From positions 186,001 to 250,000 of the forward strand of contig NZ_MJIL01000069.1 in NCBI RefSeq assembly GCF_001939735.1: 64,000 bases of DNA, given 5' to 3'. The stretch's first letter is position 1. Every line of letters begins with the position of its first letter. Under the pieces are notes generated by a model. It was not told the origin of the DNA and ran no database searches. It worked only from the letters and a program-made list of their open reading frames with translations. This stretch comes from Photobacterium proteolyticum (GTDB lineage Bacteria > Pseudomonadota > Gammaproteobacteria > Enterobacterales > Vibrionaceae). The position numbers were made by a program, and so were the translations under genes. Shown here one piece after another: positions 37,856 to 46,920 of this stretch.

Positions 37856-39128
37856 GCATCGTCTGTCCAGTGAACAGGCACTGGATGATTATTTCTTTGA
37901 TTTGCTGGCTGAGCCTGAAGAGGCTCAGCCGGCAGATGAGTTAGCCTCTCAGGCTGAAGATGACGGCCAGGCTGCCTTAGCGCAAGAGCCTGTGCAGCAA
38001 GATGCGATTTCGCCACCTAGTCAGGCGGATGCTTCTGACGAAGAGACAGAACCCGCAGGTGAAGATGAGCTTGAGCTACAAGAGCAACCGGATCAGCACG
38101 ATCAAGGCGGTGACGCCACGATCGACAGCGATCTTCAATCTGAGAGTACCGCGGCACCGTTCGACTTTGAACAACTGTCCGAGTCGCACGACGAGCAGAG
38201 TGATAGTGTCGTCTCTGTCGCGCTGAACCTTTCTCCCTCATCGGAGAAGGCATCGGGTTGGATACCACAGACTCAGGAGCCGCCGGCAGAGCCTAAGCCC
38301 GTATTACCGGACAGCAAGTCCTCCGTTTCTTTTGCCGAAAAGCCGCAGGCTGAGCTGGAAGATGTGCAGCGACTGCTGAGTCAGATGAGCCAGATGCAGT
38401 CTGACATCCAGCATGAAACCGATGCCCTGATTGCCGAGCAGATGCAGTGTGCGGCCGAAAGGGCTGAACAAGTGGTCGAAGAAGCGGTTCTGGAAGAGGC
38501 CGTGACTGTGCCTGCTATGGAACCTTTTTCTGTTGAATCGCAAAGCAATAACGTAGAATCAGCAACAAGCGTAGAATCAGAGCCAGACGTTGAACACGCT
38601 GAGCCTGAAGTGGTTGTTGAGCCTGAAACACAGCCAGGCAGTGAGGGGCCACCGGATGTGTGGCAGCAACAGCAGGACAGAAGTTCAGAGTTTCAGGCGC
38701 TTTTCTTTGAGGTCAATGGCGTGACGTTTGCTGTGCCGTTGACTGAATTGGGGGGCATTCATCAGCTCGGTGAGGTGAATCACCTTCTGGGGCGGCCGCC
38801 CTGGTACCTCGGGTTGATGACAAACCGTGAGCATCAGCTGGATGTGGTCGATACTGCACGCTGGGTGATGCCGGAAAAACTGAGTTCGAATGAACATCAG
38901 GAAGAATATCGATATATCGTGATGTTAGGGGAAAGTAAGTGGGGACTGGCATGTAATGCGCTCCACGGGACTGAAACTTTGACAGAACAGAGTGTTCGTT
39001 GGCGGGAACAGGCGGGTAAACGTCCTTGGCTTGCCGGAATGGTTAAAGAAAAAATGTGTGCTCTAATTCATGTTAGCGAACTAATATCTATGCTCAATGC
39101 TGGTTTAGATGTTAAGAGTGTAATGTGA
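37845..39128 (+). CDS. parP: ParP, CheW-like array positioning protein
   Basis: ParP links ParC to CheA and integrates into arrays. The 427-residue protein has a long acidic, Glu/Gln/Pro-rich N-terminal part (about 10-280). The C-terminal CheW-like AIF-type domain (about 285-427) includes FFEVNGVTFAVPLTELGGIH, LGRPPWYLGLMTNREHQLD and WLAGMVKEKMCALIHVSELI. It overlaps parC by 11 bases and is followed by cheW. The order parC-parP-cheW is the same as in V. cholerae. Confidence 0.88.
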   Translation: MNDKHRLSSEQALDDYFFDLLAEPEEAQPADELASQAEDDGQAALAQEPVQQDAISPPSQADASDEETEPAGEDELELQEQPDQHDQGGDATIDSDLQSESTAAPFDFEQLSESHDEQSDSVVSVALNLSPSSEKASGWIPQTQEPPAEPKPVLPDSKSSVSFAEKPQAELEDVQRLLSQMSQMQSDIQHETDALIAEQMQCAAERAEQVVEEAVLEEAVTVPAMEPFSVESQSNNVESATSVESEPDVEHAEPEVVVEPETQPGSEGPPDVWQQQQDRSSEFQALFFEVNGVTFAVPLTELGGIHQLGEVNHLLGRPPWYLGLMTNREHQLDVVDTARWVMPEKLSSNEHQEEYRYIVMLGESKWGLACNALHGTETLTEQSVRWREQAGKRPWLAGMVKEKMCALIHVSELISMLNAGLDVKSVM

Positions 39129-39150
39129 GCAAGGCCAAAGAGGAAACAGC

Positions 39151-39645
39151 ATGTCTCAGGTTAGTGTAGCCGAAATACAAAAAGAAGACGGTAGCGATCA
39201 GGTACTGCAGTGGGTAACCTTCCAGCTGGAAGATGAAACCTACGGTATCAATGTGATGCAGGTACGTGAAGTATTGCGCTACTCCGAAATTGCTCCGGTA
39301 CCAGGTGCGCCAGATTACGTTCTGGGTATCATCAACCTGCGTGGTAACGTAGTAACGGTTATTGATACCCGTTCTCGCTTTGGCCTAATGCCAGGTGAAA
39401 TCTCTGACAATACCCGTATTGTGATCATCGAGGCTGAAAAGCAGGTGATCGGTATCTTGGTAGACAGCGTCGCAGAAGTTGTTTATCTACGTAGTTCTGA
39501 AATTGACAGCACACCAAGTGTCGGTACAGAAGAGAGCGCGAAGTTTATCCAGGGCGTGAGCAACCGAGACGGTGAGCTGCTGATCCTGGTAGACCTAAAC
39601 AAGCTGCTGTCTGACGAAGAATGGGACGAGATGGCGTACTTGTAA
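39151..39645 (+). CDS. cheW: Chemotaxis coupling protein CheW
   Basis: CheW couples receptors to CheA in the array. The 164-residue protein is a single CheW domain (VTFQLEDETYGINVMQVREV, then PDYVLGIINLRGNVVTVIDT and LRSSEIDSTPS). The length is typical. Its stop shares a base with the next start codon. Confidence 0.95.
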   Translation: MSQVSVAEIQKEDGSDQVLQWVTFQLEDETYGINVMQVREVLRYSEIAPVPGAPDYVLGIINLRGNVVTVIDTRSRFGLMPGEISDNTRIVIIEAEKQVIGILVDSVAEVVYLRSSEIDSTPSVGTEESAKFIQGVSNRDGELLILVDLNKLLSDEEWDEMAYL

Positions 39646-40079
39646 TGCTAAGCCTCGTTTTGCAATGGTTGCCGGTTGCTGTTGCGATCCTGGCCGTGAT
39701 CATTTCATGGCTAATGGTTCGTCGTGAACGCAAGGCCCGCCAGGCACTGGAAGCAAAATTTGCCGCCACAGAGTTGGTGTTGAAAAACTCTCGGCACCAG
39801 CACGAAAGCTTGCTTAAGCAGTTTACCGAGCTGCGTGCCGGAACAATAGGTATGAGCCAGAAGCTGGCTGACATGGCCGAGCACCTTGAGATGATCTCGG
39901 ATCGACAGGGTGAAATGGCGATGTTGGATCCTGACGGAAAGCTCTACAGCCGCGCCAGTAAAATGGTTGAGCTGGGCGCCGATGTCGATGAGCTGATGGA
40001 AGAGTGTGATTTGCCGAAGGCCGAGGCGGAGCTGTTGCTGCGCTTGCAGCAAAAGATGGCGCAGCCAAGACGGCGTTAG
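39645..40079 (+). CDS. DUF2802 domain protein
   Basis: This 144-residue protein has an N-terminal membrane helix (about 3-21: LVLQWLPVAVAILAVIISWL), a coiled-coil stretch and a C-terminal DUF2802-like motif (YSRASKMVELGADVDELMEE, then CDLPKAEAELLLRLQQK). The ATG at 39645 overlaps the cheW stop (TAATG), implying coupled translation. The gene is a constant member of this locus in Vibrionaceae, but its function is unknown. The DUF2802 region resembles a small helix-turn-helix. Confidence 0.85.
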   Translation: MLSLVLQWLPVAVAILAVIISWLMVRRERKARQALEAKFAATELVLKNSRHQHESLLKQFTELRAGTIGMSQKLADMAEHLEMISDRQGEMAMLDPDGKLYSRASKMVELGADVDELMEECDLPKAEAELLLRLQQKMAQPRRR

Positions 40080-40117
40080 AATGCAAACACGGTTTCACAA
40101 CCTGTCGTTCAGTTGTA

Positions 40118-40414
40118 TTACACTTGTTCGTTGATACTTGAAAGCCCTTCCCACCCGGGAGGGGTTTTTCCGTTTAGGTACCAGGAAAAAGCGATCAGCT
40201 CGGCGATAACCTGATAGAGTTTTTCCGGGATCTCATCACCGACCTCAAGGTTGTTGAGGTAGTCAGTAAGCGCTTCATCCTGATGAATCAAGCCGCCCTG
40301 TTGTTTGACCTGCTCGATAATGTGTTCTGCCAGCTGGTTATGGCCCTTGGCCGTTACCGTTGGTGTTTGCTGCCCGTCATAGTGGAGGGCTATTGCACTT
40401 TTGTTTTTCTGCAT
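40118..40414 (-). CDS. Free FlhB C-terminal domain protein
   Basis: This 98-residue protein matches only the post-cleavage cytoplasmic domain of FlhB/YscU (KSAIALHYDGQQTPTVTAKG, then EHIIEQVKQQGGLIHQDEAL and LYQVIAELIAFSWYL). It has no membrane segments and no NPxH cleavage motif. Such stand-alone FlhB C-terminal proteins occur in several bacteria, and some can substitute in part for the FlhB domain. It follows the FliK-like gene on the minus strand by 31 bases, suggesting a co-transcribed pair. Confidence 0.88.
   Translation of the reverse strand: MQKNKSAIALHYDGQQTPTVTAKGHNQLAEHIIEQVKQQGGLIHQDEALTDYLNNLEVGDEIPEKLYQVIAELIAFSWYLNGKTPPGWEGLSSINEQV
40145..40169 (+). terminator. Plus-strand terminator inside the FlhB-like gene
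   Basis: CCCTTCCC (40145-40152) pairs with GGGAGGGG (40157-40164) with one G-U pair around an ACCC loop, followed by TTTTT. It would end the che-parC-parP-cheW-DUF2802 transcript, and it lies within the 3' coding end of the convergent FlhB-like gene. Confidence 0.75.
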
Positions 40415-40445
40415 TGCTTCTATCTGGCTATCTGTGTTGTGGTCA

Positions 40446-41291
40446 CTATATCAGAATCGACAGCCCTTCAGTGTTGGGCTCGATAACTTGCGGCGGACGA
40501 AGGGTAAAGATGGCAGGTTCGCTATCGATCCCCAGCATTGCTAATCGTTCGGTCAGTACCGGGGAAAGGACTTCGGTGCGTTTCAGCCACTCTCTATTGT
40601 CTGATTCGAAGGCGAGAGCCAGGTTTTGTTGTTGCCATACCGCGATTGCATGGACGGTATCATATTGACCGACAGGGAGTGCTAACCGGATAGTCCACTT
40701 AGACGATTGCTCGGTGCTTCGTGCTGGACTGGCGTCGGGATCTTTTTCAACGGATAACTTCAGCTCTCGGCCGTTTGGCTGCAACAAATGCAGCTGGAGC
40801 AGGCTGGTATCGGTGTCTTTACCGTTGGCAGCCAAACGCTGCTCAACAGCCAGTTTGAGAAGCGCATTGAATTCGTCTTGCTTGTCGGTTGGCAGCTGCT
40901 GCAACCACTGCCTCAGAGGACTATCCGCTTGTCTGGATTGTTCCAACAATTGGAGCAGAATCGGTTTTCCGGCACCTTGTCTAAGCCATTGGATAAGTGT
41001 GGCTTTATTTTCGGGCATCAGAAGCTGAGAGAGCAAATTAGTGACAGCAGGCGAAGAGGGCATCGGAGGGGATGAACTCTGTGCGACAAAAGTTGTAAAA
41101 AAACGTTGCAGCACATTCATTTGCATTAATACTTGAGACAGTTGAGAAATTTGTCCCTGAACAGGCCGATTTGCATTTACAGGTTGTGAAATTTTTGGAT
41201 TTGTCTCATTTTCTGGCACTTTTTTAGGTTCAATTTGTCCACTCTTAATTAAAGCAGAGGTTTGGGAGCTGTCGATACGCATGGATGTCAC
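40446..41291 (-). CDS. FliK-like hook-length-control family protein
   Basis: This 281-residue protein starts at a GTG (41291) with AGG upstream, or at an ATG three codons later. The N-terminal half is polar and Gln-rich. The C-terminal part, about 190-275, resembles the Flg_hook domain of FliK only loosely (LALAFESDNREWLKRTEVLS, ending ERLAMLGIDS). Its partner downstream on the same strand is the FlhB C-terminal domain protein, and FliK and FlhB are functional partners. Function is inferred from this pairing; a second specificity-switch role is possible but unproven. Confidence 0.7.
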   Translation of the reverse strand: MTSMRIDSSQTSALIKSGQIEPKKVPENETNPKISQPVNANRPVQGQISQLSQVLMQMNVLQRFFTTFVAQSSSPPMPSSPAVTNLLSQLLMPENKATLIQWLRQGAGKPILLQLLEQSRQADSPLRQWLQQLPTDKQDEFNALLKLAVEQRLAANGKDTDTSLLQLHLLQPNGRELKLSVEKDPDASPARSTEQSSKWTIRLALPVGQYDTVHAIAVWQQQNLALAFESDNREWLKRTEVLSPVLTERLAMLGIDSEPAIFTLRPPQVIEPNTEGLSILI

Positions 41292-41399
41292 AATTACTAA
41301 CCTAAGTGATGGAACTATACAACTGGGTGTCTAACAAAATCCTGAACCAGTGTGGTAATATGCCCGCTAAATTGTGTCACCTAGGATACATCATTTAAT

Positions 41400-42050
41400 A
41401 TGTTGTCTGTACAAGAATTAAGCTGTGTCCGCGATGAGCGGGTGTTGTTCGACGACCTAAGTTTCTCTGTATCGTCAGGTGAACTGGTTCAGATTGAAGG
41501 ACATAACGGCGCTGGAAAAACAACCTTGCTCCGGATCATTGCGGGTCTCGGGCGGGCAGACAGCGGTAGCGTGTGCTGGAACAACGAAAATATCGAATCA
41601 GCACGGGAAGATTACTATCAGGACTTGCTGTTCCTGGGTCACCAGACTGGGGTAAAGCGAGAGCTGACAGCGTTTGAGAACCTGGCTTTTTTCCAGGCTA
41701 TGCATACCCATGCAGAAGACTCGGAGCTGGCGGGAACGCCGCAGGTTAGCGGTGATGATTGCCTCTGGCAGGCACTTGCCCATGTCGGTCTGGCAGGGCG
41801 GGAAGATGTCCCGGCCGGTCAGCTTTCTGCCGGTCAGCAGCGTCGGGTGGCTCTGGCGAGGTTGTGGATCAGCAACCATAAGCTGTGGATTTTGGATGAG
41901 CCCCTGACGGCTATCGACAAGCAGGGTGTGAAAGTGCTGGAACGGTTATTCCTGTCTCATGTCGAGCGTGGCGGTGTCGTGCTGCTAACGACTCACCAGG
42001 ATATGTTCACAGACAGTAACCATTTACGGAAGATTAAGTTGGGGCAGTAG
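41400..42050 (+). CDS. ccmA: Heme exporter ATP-binding protein CcmA
   Basis: CcmA is the ATPase of the CcmABCD complex that releases holo-CcmE in cytochrome c maturation. The 216-residue ABC domain has Walker A ([14 protein letters not shown]), signature ([15 protein letters not shown]) and Walker B ([12 protein letters not shown]). It starts the ccm operon, 108 bases from the divergent FliK-like gene, and ccmB follows after 6 bases. Confidence 0.95.
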   Translation: MLSVQELSCVRDERVLFDDLSFSVSSGELVQIEGHNGAGKTTLLRIIAGLGRADSGSVCWNNENIESAREDYYQDLLFLGHQTGVKRELTAFENLAFFQAMHTHAEDSELAGTPQVSGDDCLWQALAHVGLAGREDVPAGQLSAGQQRRVALARLWISNHKLWILDEPLTAIDKQGVKVLERLFLSHVERGGVVLLTTHQDMFTDSNHLRKIKLGQ

Positions 42051-42056
42051 TTCAGG

Positions 42057-42725
42057 ATGCTAAGCGCTATTTTTCAAGTCATTCGGCGTGAACTGCTGAT
42101 TGCATTTCGTCGACAGGCTGATGTTTTTAACCCGTTGTGGTTCTTTATCATTGTGATCACCCTGTTCCCGTTGGGAGTCGGGCCGGAGCCGAATCTACTG
42201 GCTCGGATCGCACCGGGTATTGTTTGGGTTGCCGCGTTGCTGGCTGCGTTGTTGTCGCTGGAGCGTCTGTTCCGGGATGACTTTGTCGACGGTTCGCTCG
42301 AGCAGATGCTGATGATGCCGACACCACTGCCGGTGCTGGCTTTTGCCAAAATGGTGGCGCACTGGGTACTGACAGGTGTGCCTTTGTTGCTGATCAGCCC
42401 GCTGCTGGCAATATTGCTATCGTTGGACTGGGAGACCTGGAAGGCGGTGGTATTGACGCTGCTTGTCGGCACGCCGACATTGAGCTTTCTCGGGGCGATT
42501 GGGGTCGCGCTGACAGTGGGGCTGAGAAAGGGCGGGGTACTGTTGAGCTTGCTGATTTTGCCGCTTTATATCCCAGTGCTGATATTTGCCACTTCGGCGA
42601 TTGATGCGGCAAGCCTCGGGATGGCGTTCAACGGGCAGTTGGCGTTGATGGGGGCAATGTTAGTTGGGTCGGCAACGCTGGCACCATTTGCGGTTGCTGC
42701 ATCATTACGTATAAGTGTGCAATAA
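42057..42725 (+). CDS. ccmB: Heme exporter membrane protein CcmB
   Basis: CcmB is the membrane partner of CcmA. The 222-residue protein has six membrane helices and the CcmB signature (LSLERLFRDDFVDGSLEQML). The length is the family norm. An unusual gap of 234 bases separates it from ccmC. Confidence 0.95.
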   Translation: MLSAIFQVIRRELLIAFRRQADVFNPLWFFIIVITLFPLGVGPEPNLLARIAPGIVWVAALLAALLSLERLFRDDFVDGSLEQMLMMPTPLPVLAFAKMVAHWVLTGVPLLLISPLLAILLSLDWETWKAVVLTLLVGTPTLSFLGAIGVALTVGLRKGGVLLSLLILPLYIPVLIFATSAIDAASLGMAFNGQLALMGAMLVGSATLAPFAVAASLRISVQ

Positions 42726-42751
42726 AAGATTACAATTACACCTGAGTAAGA

Positions 42752-42837
42752 TGTCTCATAATAATGGATCTCATGAGACAATTTTGAGCAAGAACAAGGA
42801 AGCGATGGTTAGATGAGCAAGTACCTCAAAGGAGGTA
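42752..42837. repeat. Two hairpins in the ccmB-ccmC gap
   Basis: TGTCTCAT (42752-42759) pairs with ATGAGACA (42773-42780), and TACCTC (42822-42827) pairs with GAGGTA (42832-42837). Only a four-base T-run follows the first, so it is at best a weak or regulated terminator. The rest of the gap (42726-42959) shows no gene and no convincing promoter. Confidence 0.5.
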
Positions 42838-42959
42838 TTCAACTTTGCTTATCCTAATTTAATGATGAGAATTGTTTCATTGGTATGTTGTTCTGCTTTG
42901 AGTGAACAATACGCTGGCTGAGAACGTACTTATTACAATTATACGAGTAGAGCAGAAAT

Positions 42960-43691
42960 ATGTGGAAGTGGTTACATCCCTACGCGAAAGCTGAAAATTG
43001 CTACCGCCTGTGCGGTACCCTGTTACCCTGGTTCTCCATTATTGCCTTATTGGGGATCATTGGCGGTACTATCTGGGGGTTAATGTTTGCCCCGACAGAT
43101 TACCAGCAGGGCGATAGTTTCCGGATTATCTATCTTCACGTTCCTGCGGCCATCTGGTCGATGGGGGCCTATATGTCAATGGCCATTGCTGCCTTTATCG
43201 GTTTGGTCTGGCAGATCCGACTGTCCGATATGGCTGCTGCGGCAATGGCGCCGGTGGGTGCTGTGTTCACCGTGATTGCTCTTCTCACCGGTGCCATCTG
43301 GGGTAAGCCTATGTGGGGAGCCTGGTGGGTGTGGGATGCCCGTCTGACGTCTGAGCTAATCTTGCTGTTCCTCTACCTGGGTGTTATCGCCCTCTATAGT
43401 GCGTTTGATGATCAGAAAACCGCGGCAAAGGCGGCGGGTATTCTGGCGATTGTCGGTGTTATCAACCTGCCTATCATTCATTTCTCTGTTGAGTGGTGGA
43501 ATACCCTGCACCAAGGTGCCACGATTACCAAATTTGACAAACCGTCGATGGATAGCACCATGCTGTGGCCGCTGTTACTGAACATTGTCGGCTTTGCCTG
43601 TTTCTTTGGCGCGGTGACGCTGGTACGTCTGCGCAATGAAATCATTGCCCGTGAAAGTCATCGCCCTTGGGTCCGTGAATTAATGAAGTGA
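42960..43691 (+). CDS. ccmC: Heme handling protein CcmC
   Basis: CcmC loads heme onto CcmE at the periplasmic side of the inner membrane. The 243-residue protein has six membrane helices. The tryptophan-rich heme-binding motif reads WGKPMWGAWWVWDARLTSEL, flanked by conserved His residues (YLHVPAAIW; IHFSVEWWNTLHQ). It is followed at 7 bases by ccmD. Confidence 0.96.
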   Translation: MWKWLHPYAKAENCYRLCGTLLPWFSIIALLGIIGGTIWGLMFAPTDYQQGDSFRIIYLHVPAAIWSMGAYMSMAIAAFIGLVWQIRLSDMAAAAMAPVGAVFTVIALLTGAIWGKPMWGAWWVWDARLTSELILLFLYLGVIALYSAFDDQKTAAKAAGILAIVGVINLPIIHFSVEWWNTLHQGATITKFDKPSMDSTMLWPLLLNIVGFACFFGAVTLVRLRNEIIARESHRPWVRELMK

Positions 43692-43698
43692 GGCCATC

Positions 43699-43905
43699 AT
43701 GCATTTTGAATCTTTTAGTGACTTTTTAGCGATGGGTGGCTACGCATCTTATGTCTGGGCGGCCTATGGTATTTCCTTTGCTGCTCTGCTGTGGATCTTA
43801 TTTTCAAGCCTGAGTAAAAAACGTCGCCTGGCGGCAGAAATCAAGAACAAAATCGCTCGTGAGCACCGTATTAAAGAAGCGAAAAAACTGGAGAATACAC
43901 TATGA
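43699..43905 (+). CDS. ccmD: Small heme exporter protein CcmD
   Basis: CcmD is a small membrane subunit needed for release of holo-CcmE. The 68-residue product has one membrane helix (about 16-37) and a basic, helical cytoplasmic tail. It begins with the conserved [13 protein letters not shown] motif. It overlaps ccmE by 4 bases. Confidence 0.92.
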   Translation: MHFESFSDFLAMGGYASYVWAAYGISFAALLWILFSSLSKKRRLAAEIKNKIAREHRIKEAKKLENTL

Positions 43906-44387
43906 ACCCGAGACGTAAAAAACGCATGACGTTAGTGTTGGCGTTGGTTGTTGGCCTCGGCGCAACGGTTGGCTTGATGCTGTATGCGTTAAACCAGAAT
44001 ATGGATTTATTCTATACCCCGACCGAGCTGGTTAACGGCAAGCCGGACGGCACAAAGCCTGAAGTCGGTCAGCGCCTGCGTATCGGTGGTATGGTTGTTA
44101 CGGGTTCGGTTGAGCGTGATCCTCAGTCGCTGGAAGTTCGCTTTGACGTGGCCGATGTCGGCCCGGCTGTGACCATTAAGTACGATGGTATCTTGCCGGA
44201 TCTGTTCCGTGAAGGTCAGGGTATCGTTGCTCAGGGTGTATTGGTAAATGCCACCACCATTGAAGCTCATGAAGTACTGGCAAAACACGATGAAGAGTAT
44301 ATGCCGCCGGAAGTGGCTGAAGCGATGAAGAAAACCCACGAACCTCTTCAATATACCGAAGAACAGATGCAGGGCAGTGTTCAATGA
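43902..44387 (+). CDS. ccmE: Heme chaperone CcmE
   Basis: CcmE binds heme covalently in the periplasm and passes it to CcmF/H. The 161-residue protein has an N-terminal membrane anchor (about 9-30) and a beta-barrel domain. The heme-binding His129 lies in [14 protein letters not shown], which carries the conserved HxxxY spacing. It overlaps ccmF by 4 bases. Confidence 0.96.
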   Translation: MNPRRKKRMTLVLALVVGLGATVGLMLYALNQNMDLFYTPTELVNGKPDGTKPEVGQRLRIGGMVVTGSVERDPQSLEVRFDVADVGPAVTIKYDGILPDLFREGQGIVAQGVLVNATTIEAHEVLAKHDEEYMPPEVAEAMKKTHEPLQYTEEQMQGSVQ

Positions 44388-46366
44388 TTGCAGAACTGGG
44401 GCATTTTAGCCTGATTATTGCGCTGGGTTTGTCGATCCTCGCAAGTATCTATCCATTGTACGGGGCCTCTGTTGGCAACCAGTCAATGATGCGCATGGCA
44501 CGTCCGCTGACATACGGTGTATTCGGTATGCTGCTGTTGTCATTTGTCGTGCTGTGCTGGGCATTTTACACCAACGACTTCACCGTGACCTATGTGGCGA
44601 GTAACTCGAATAGTCTATTGCCGTGGTACTACCGTATTACTGCTGTTTGGGGCGCACACGAAGGTTCCTTGTTGCTTTGGGTGCTGATCCAGGCGACGTG
44701 GGCGGCTGCTGTAGCCATGTTCAGCCGCGGTATGCCGTTAGAGTCGGTATCCCGTGTATTGGCGGTAATGGGTATGATTTCAGTAGGCTTCCTGCTGTTT
44801 ATCATCATGACTTCTAACCCGTTCCTGCGTACCTTGCCATTCTTCCCGGTTGACGGTCGCGACTTGAACCCTCTGCTGCAGGATCCGGGGCTGATTATTC
44901 ACCCGCCGATGCTGTACATGGGTTATGTAGGTTTCTCTGTTGCCTTTGCCTTTGCAATTGCCTCTTTGATGACTGGTCGTCTGGATACTGCATGGGCGCG
45001 TTGGTCTCGTCCTTGGACAATCGCTGCATGGTCGTTCCTGACGCTGGGTATCGCACTTGGCTCATGGTGGGCATACTACGAACTTGGCTGGGGCGGCTGG
45101 TGGTTCTGGGATCCGGTCGAAAACGCCTCGTTCATGCCATGGTTAGCCGGTACGGCATTGATGCACTCGCTTTCTGTGACAGAAAAACGCGGTACCTTTA
45201 AAGCCTGGACGGTACTACTGGCAATCTCGGCGTTCTCGTTGAGTCTGTTGGGTACCTTCCTGGTCCGTTCAGGTGTTTTGGTTTCTGTCCATGCTTTCGC
45301 CTCCGATCCGGCTCGTGGCATGTTCATCCTAGGCTTCCTGATTGTGGTCATTGGCGGCTCCTTGCTGCTCTACGCCCTGCGCGGCGGTCAGATCAGATCA
45401 CGTGGTAACTACAGCCTGTTCTCGCGTGAGAACCTGCTGCTGGCTAACAACCTGCTGCTGGTTGCTGGCCTGCTGGTTGTATTGATTGGTACCTTGCTGC
45501 CACTGATCCACAAGCAGATTGGCCTTGGTTCCGTATCCATTGGTGTGCCGTTCTTCAATACCTTGTTTACCTGGCTGATGATCCCGTTTGCCTTCATTCT
45601 GGGTATCGGTCCGCTGGTCCGCTGGAAGCGTGACAACCTGTCTAATATCACCAAGCCGATGATTATTTCGGCTGCGATTACGCTACCGTTCTCGTTCCTG
45701 GCCATTCTGCTCTTTACCGACAGCATGGAGCCGCTGGCGGTACTTGGCCTTGTCATGGCTATCTGGATTGTGGTGATGCACAGTTTTGAGCTGTATCAGC
45801 GCGCGACGCATCGCCATAGCCTGCTGAAAGGGCTAGGTAAGCTTGGCCGCAGTCACTGGGCAATGGTACTGGGTCATATTGGTCTGGCCGTGTCTGTGAT
45901 CGGTATTACCCTGGTTTCGAACTATGATATTGAGCGTGATGTGCGCCTTGCGCCGGGTGAAACGGTTCAGGTTCAGGGATATAATTTCCATTTCGCCGGT
46001 CTGCGTGATGCCGATGGACCTAACTACGATGGTTATATTGCAGATTTCAATATTACCCGTAACGGCAAGTTTGTTACCGAACTGCATGCCGAGAAGCGTT
46101 TCTATACAGTAGCCGGTTCGATGATGACTGAAGCAGCGATCGACAGCGGCGTTACCCGCGATTTGTATGTTGCTATGGGTGAGAAGCTAGGTGATGGTGC
46201 CTGGGCGGTACGAATTTACTTCAAACCGTTTGTAAACTGGATCTGGTTTGGCTCGGTGCTGATGGCGCTGGGTGGAGCTATTGCAATTAGTGACAAGCGT
46301 TACCGTTTCCGTAAACAAGCCAAGCTAGGCACAGCTAAAGCTGCCAAGAAAGCTGAGGTTAACTGA
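44384..46366 (+). CDS. ccmF: Cytochrome c heme lyase subunit CcmF
   Basis: CcmF attaches heme to apocytochrome c together with CcmH. The 660-residue protein has many membrane helices. The tryptophan-rich motif ([20 protein letters not shown]) and the surrounding conserved histidines ([22 protein letters not shown]) are intact. The length is typical. It shares one base with ccmG. Confidence 0.96.
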   Translation: MIAELGHFSLIIALGLSILASIYPLYGASVGNQSMMRMARPLTYGVFGMLLLSFVVLCWAFYTNDFTVTYVASNSNSLLPWYYRITAVWGAHEGSLLLWVLIQATWAAAVAMFSRGMPLESVSRVLAVMGMISVGFLLFIIMTSNPFLRTLPFFPVDGRDLNPLLQDPGLIIHPPMLYMGYVGFSVAFAFAIASLMTGRLDTAWARWSRPWTIAAWSFLTLGIALGSWWAYYELGWGGWWFWDPVENASFMPWLAGTALMHSLSVTEKRGTFKAWTVLLAISAFSLSLLGTFLVRSGVLVSVHAFASDPARGMFILGFLIVVIGGSLLLYALRGGQIRSRGNYSLFSRENLLLANNLLLVAGLLVVLIGTLLPLIHKQIGLGSVSIGVPFFNTLFTWLMIPFAFILGIGPLVRWKRDNLSNITKPMIISAAITLPFSFLAILLFTDSMEPLAVLGLVMAIWIVVMHSFELYQRATHRHSLLKGLGKLGRSHWAMVLGHIGLAVSVIGITLVSNYDIERDVRLAPGETVQVQGYNFHFAGLRDADGPNYDGYIADFNITRNGKFVTELHAEKRFYTVAGSMMTEAAIDSGVTRDLYVAMGEKLGDGAWAVRIYFKPFVNWIWFGSVLMALGGAIAISDKRYRFRKQAKLGTAKAAKKAEVN

Positions 46367-46920
46367 TGAATAAGAAATTATTGTTTGTACCTCTGGTACT
46401 GTTTTTGGCACTGGCGCTGGTCTTTATGGTTCAGCTTACCCGTAATGCAGAAGGCGATGATCCGACCAAGCTGGAGTCGGTACTGGTCGGTAAGCCGGTC
46501 CCTGATTTCAAGTTGGAAGATTTGGTCGAAGCCGGCAAGTTGTATGAGCAGGATATCTTCAAGGGCGAACCTCTGCTGTTGAACGTCTGGGCAACCTGGT
46601 GTCCGACCTGTTACGCCGAGCACACCTACCTCAATGAGCTGGCAAGCAACGGGGTAAAGATTATTGGACTTAACTATAAGGATGAGCGTCTTAAGGCTGT
46701 CCGTTGGCTTAATGAGCTGGGCAACCCGTACATTCATAGTCTGTTCGATGGTAACGGCATGTTGGGTATGGATCTGGGTGTTTACGGCGCGCCGGAGACC
46801 TTCCTGATTGATGCCAACGGTATTGTTCGTTATCGCCATGTTGGTGATGTGAACGAGCGAAACTGGGCTGATACTCTACAGCCAATGTATCAGGCGTTGC
46901 TGGAGGAAGCGAAGGGATGA
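46366..46920 (+). CDS. ccmG: Thiol:disulfide interchange protein CcmG (DsbE)
   Basis: CcmG reduces the apocytochrome c CXXCH cysteines in the periplasm. The 184-residue thioredoxin-like protein has an N-terminal membrane anchor (about 5-23) and the active site VWATWCPTC. A conserved YGAPETFLIDANG stretch follows. It overlaps ccmH by 4 bases. Confidence 0.95.
   Translation: MNKKLLFVPLVLFLALALVFMVQLTRNAEGDDPTKLESVLVGKPVPDFKLEDLVEAGKLYEQDIFKGEPLLLNVWATWCPTCYAEHTYLNELASNGVKIIGLNYKDERLKAVRWLNELGNPYIHSLFDGNGMLGMDLGVYGAPETFLIDANGIVRYRHVGDVNERNWADTLQPMYQALLEEAKG

Noticed and set aside
42898-42939. Promoter for ccmC (TTGAGT with TACAAT)
   Set aside because: The spacing between the hexamers is about 30 bases, far outside the normal range.
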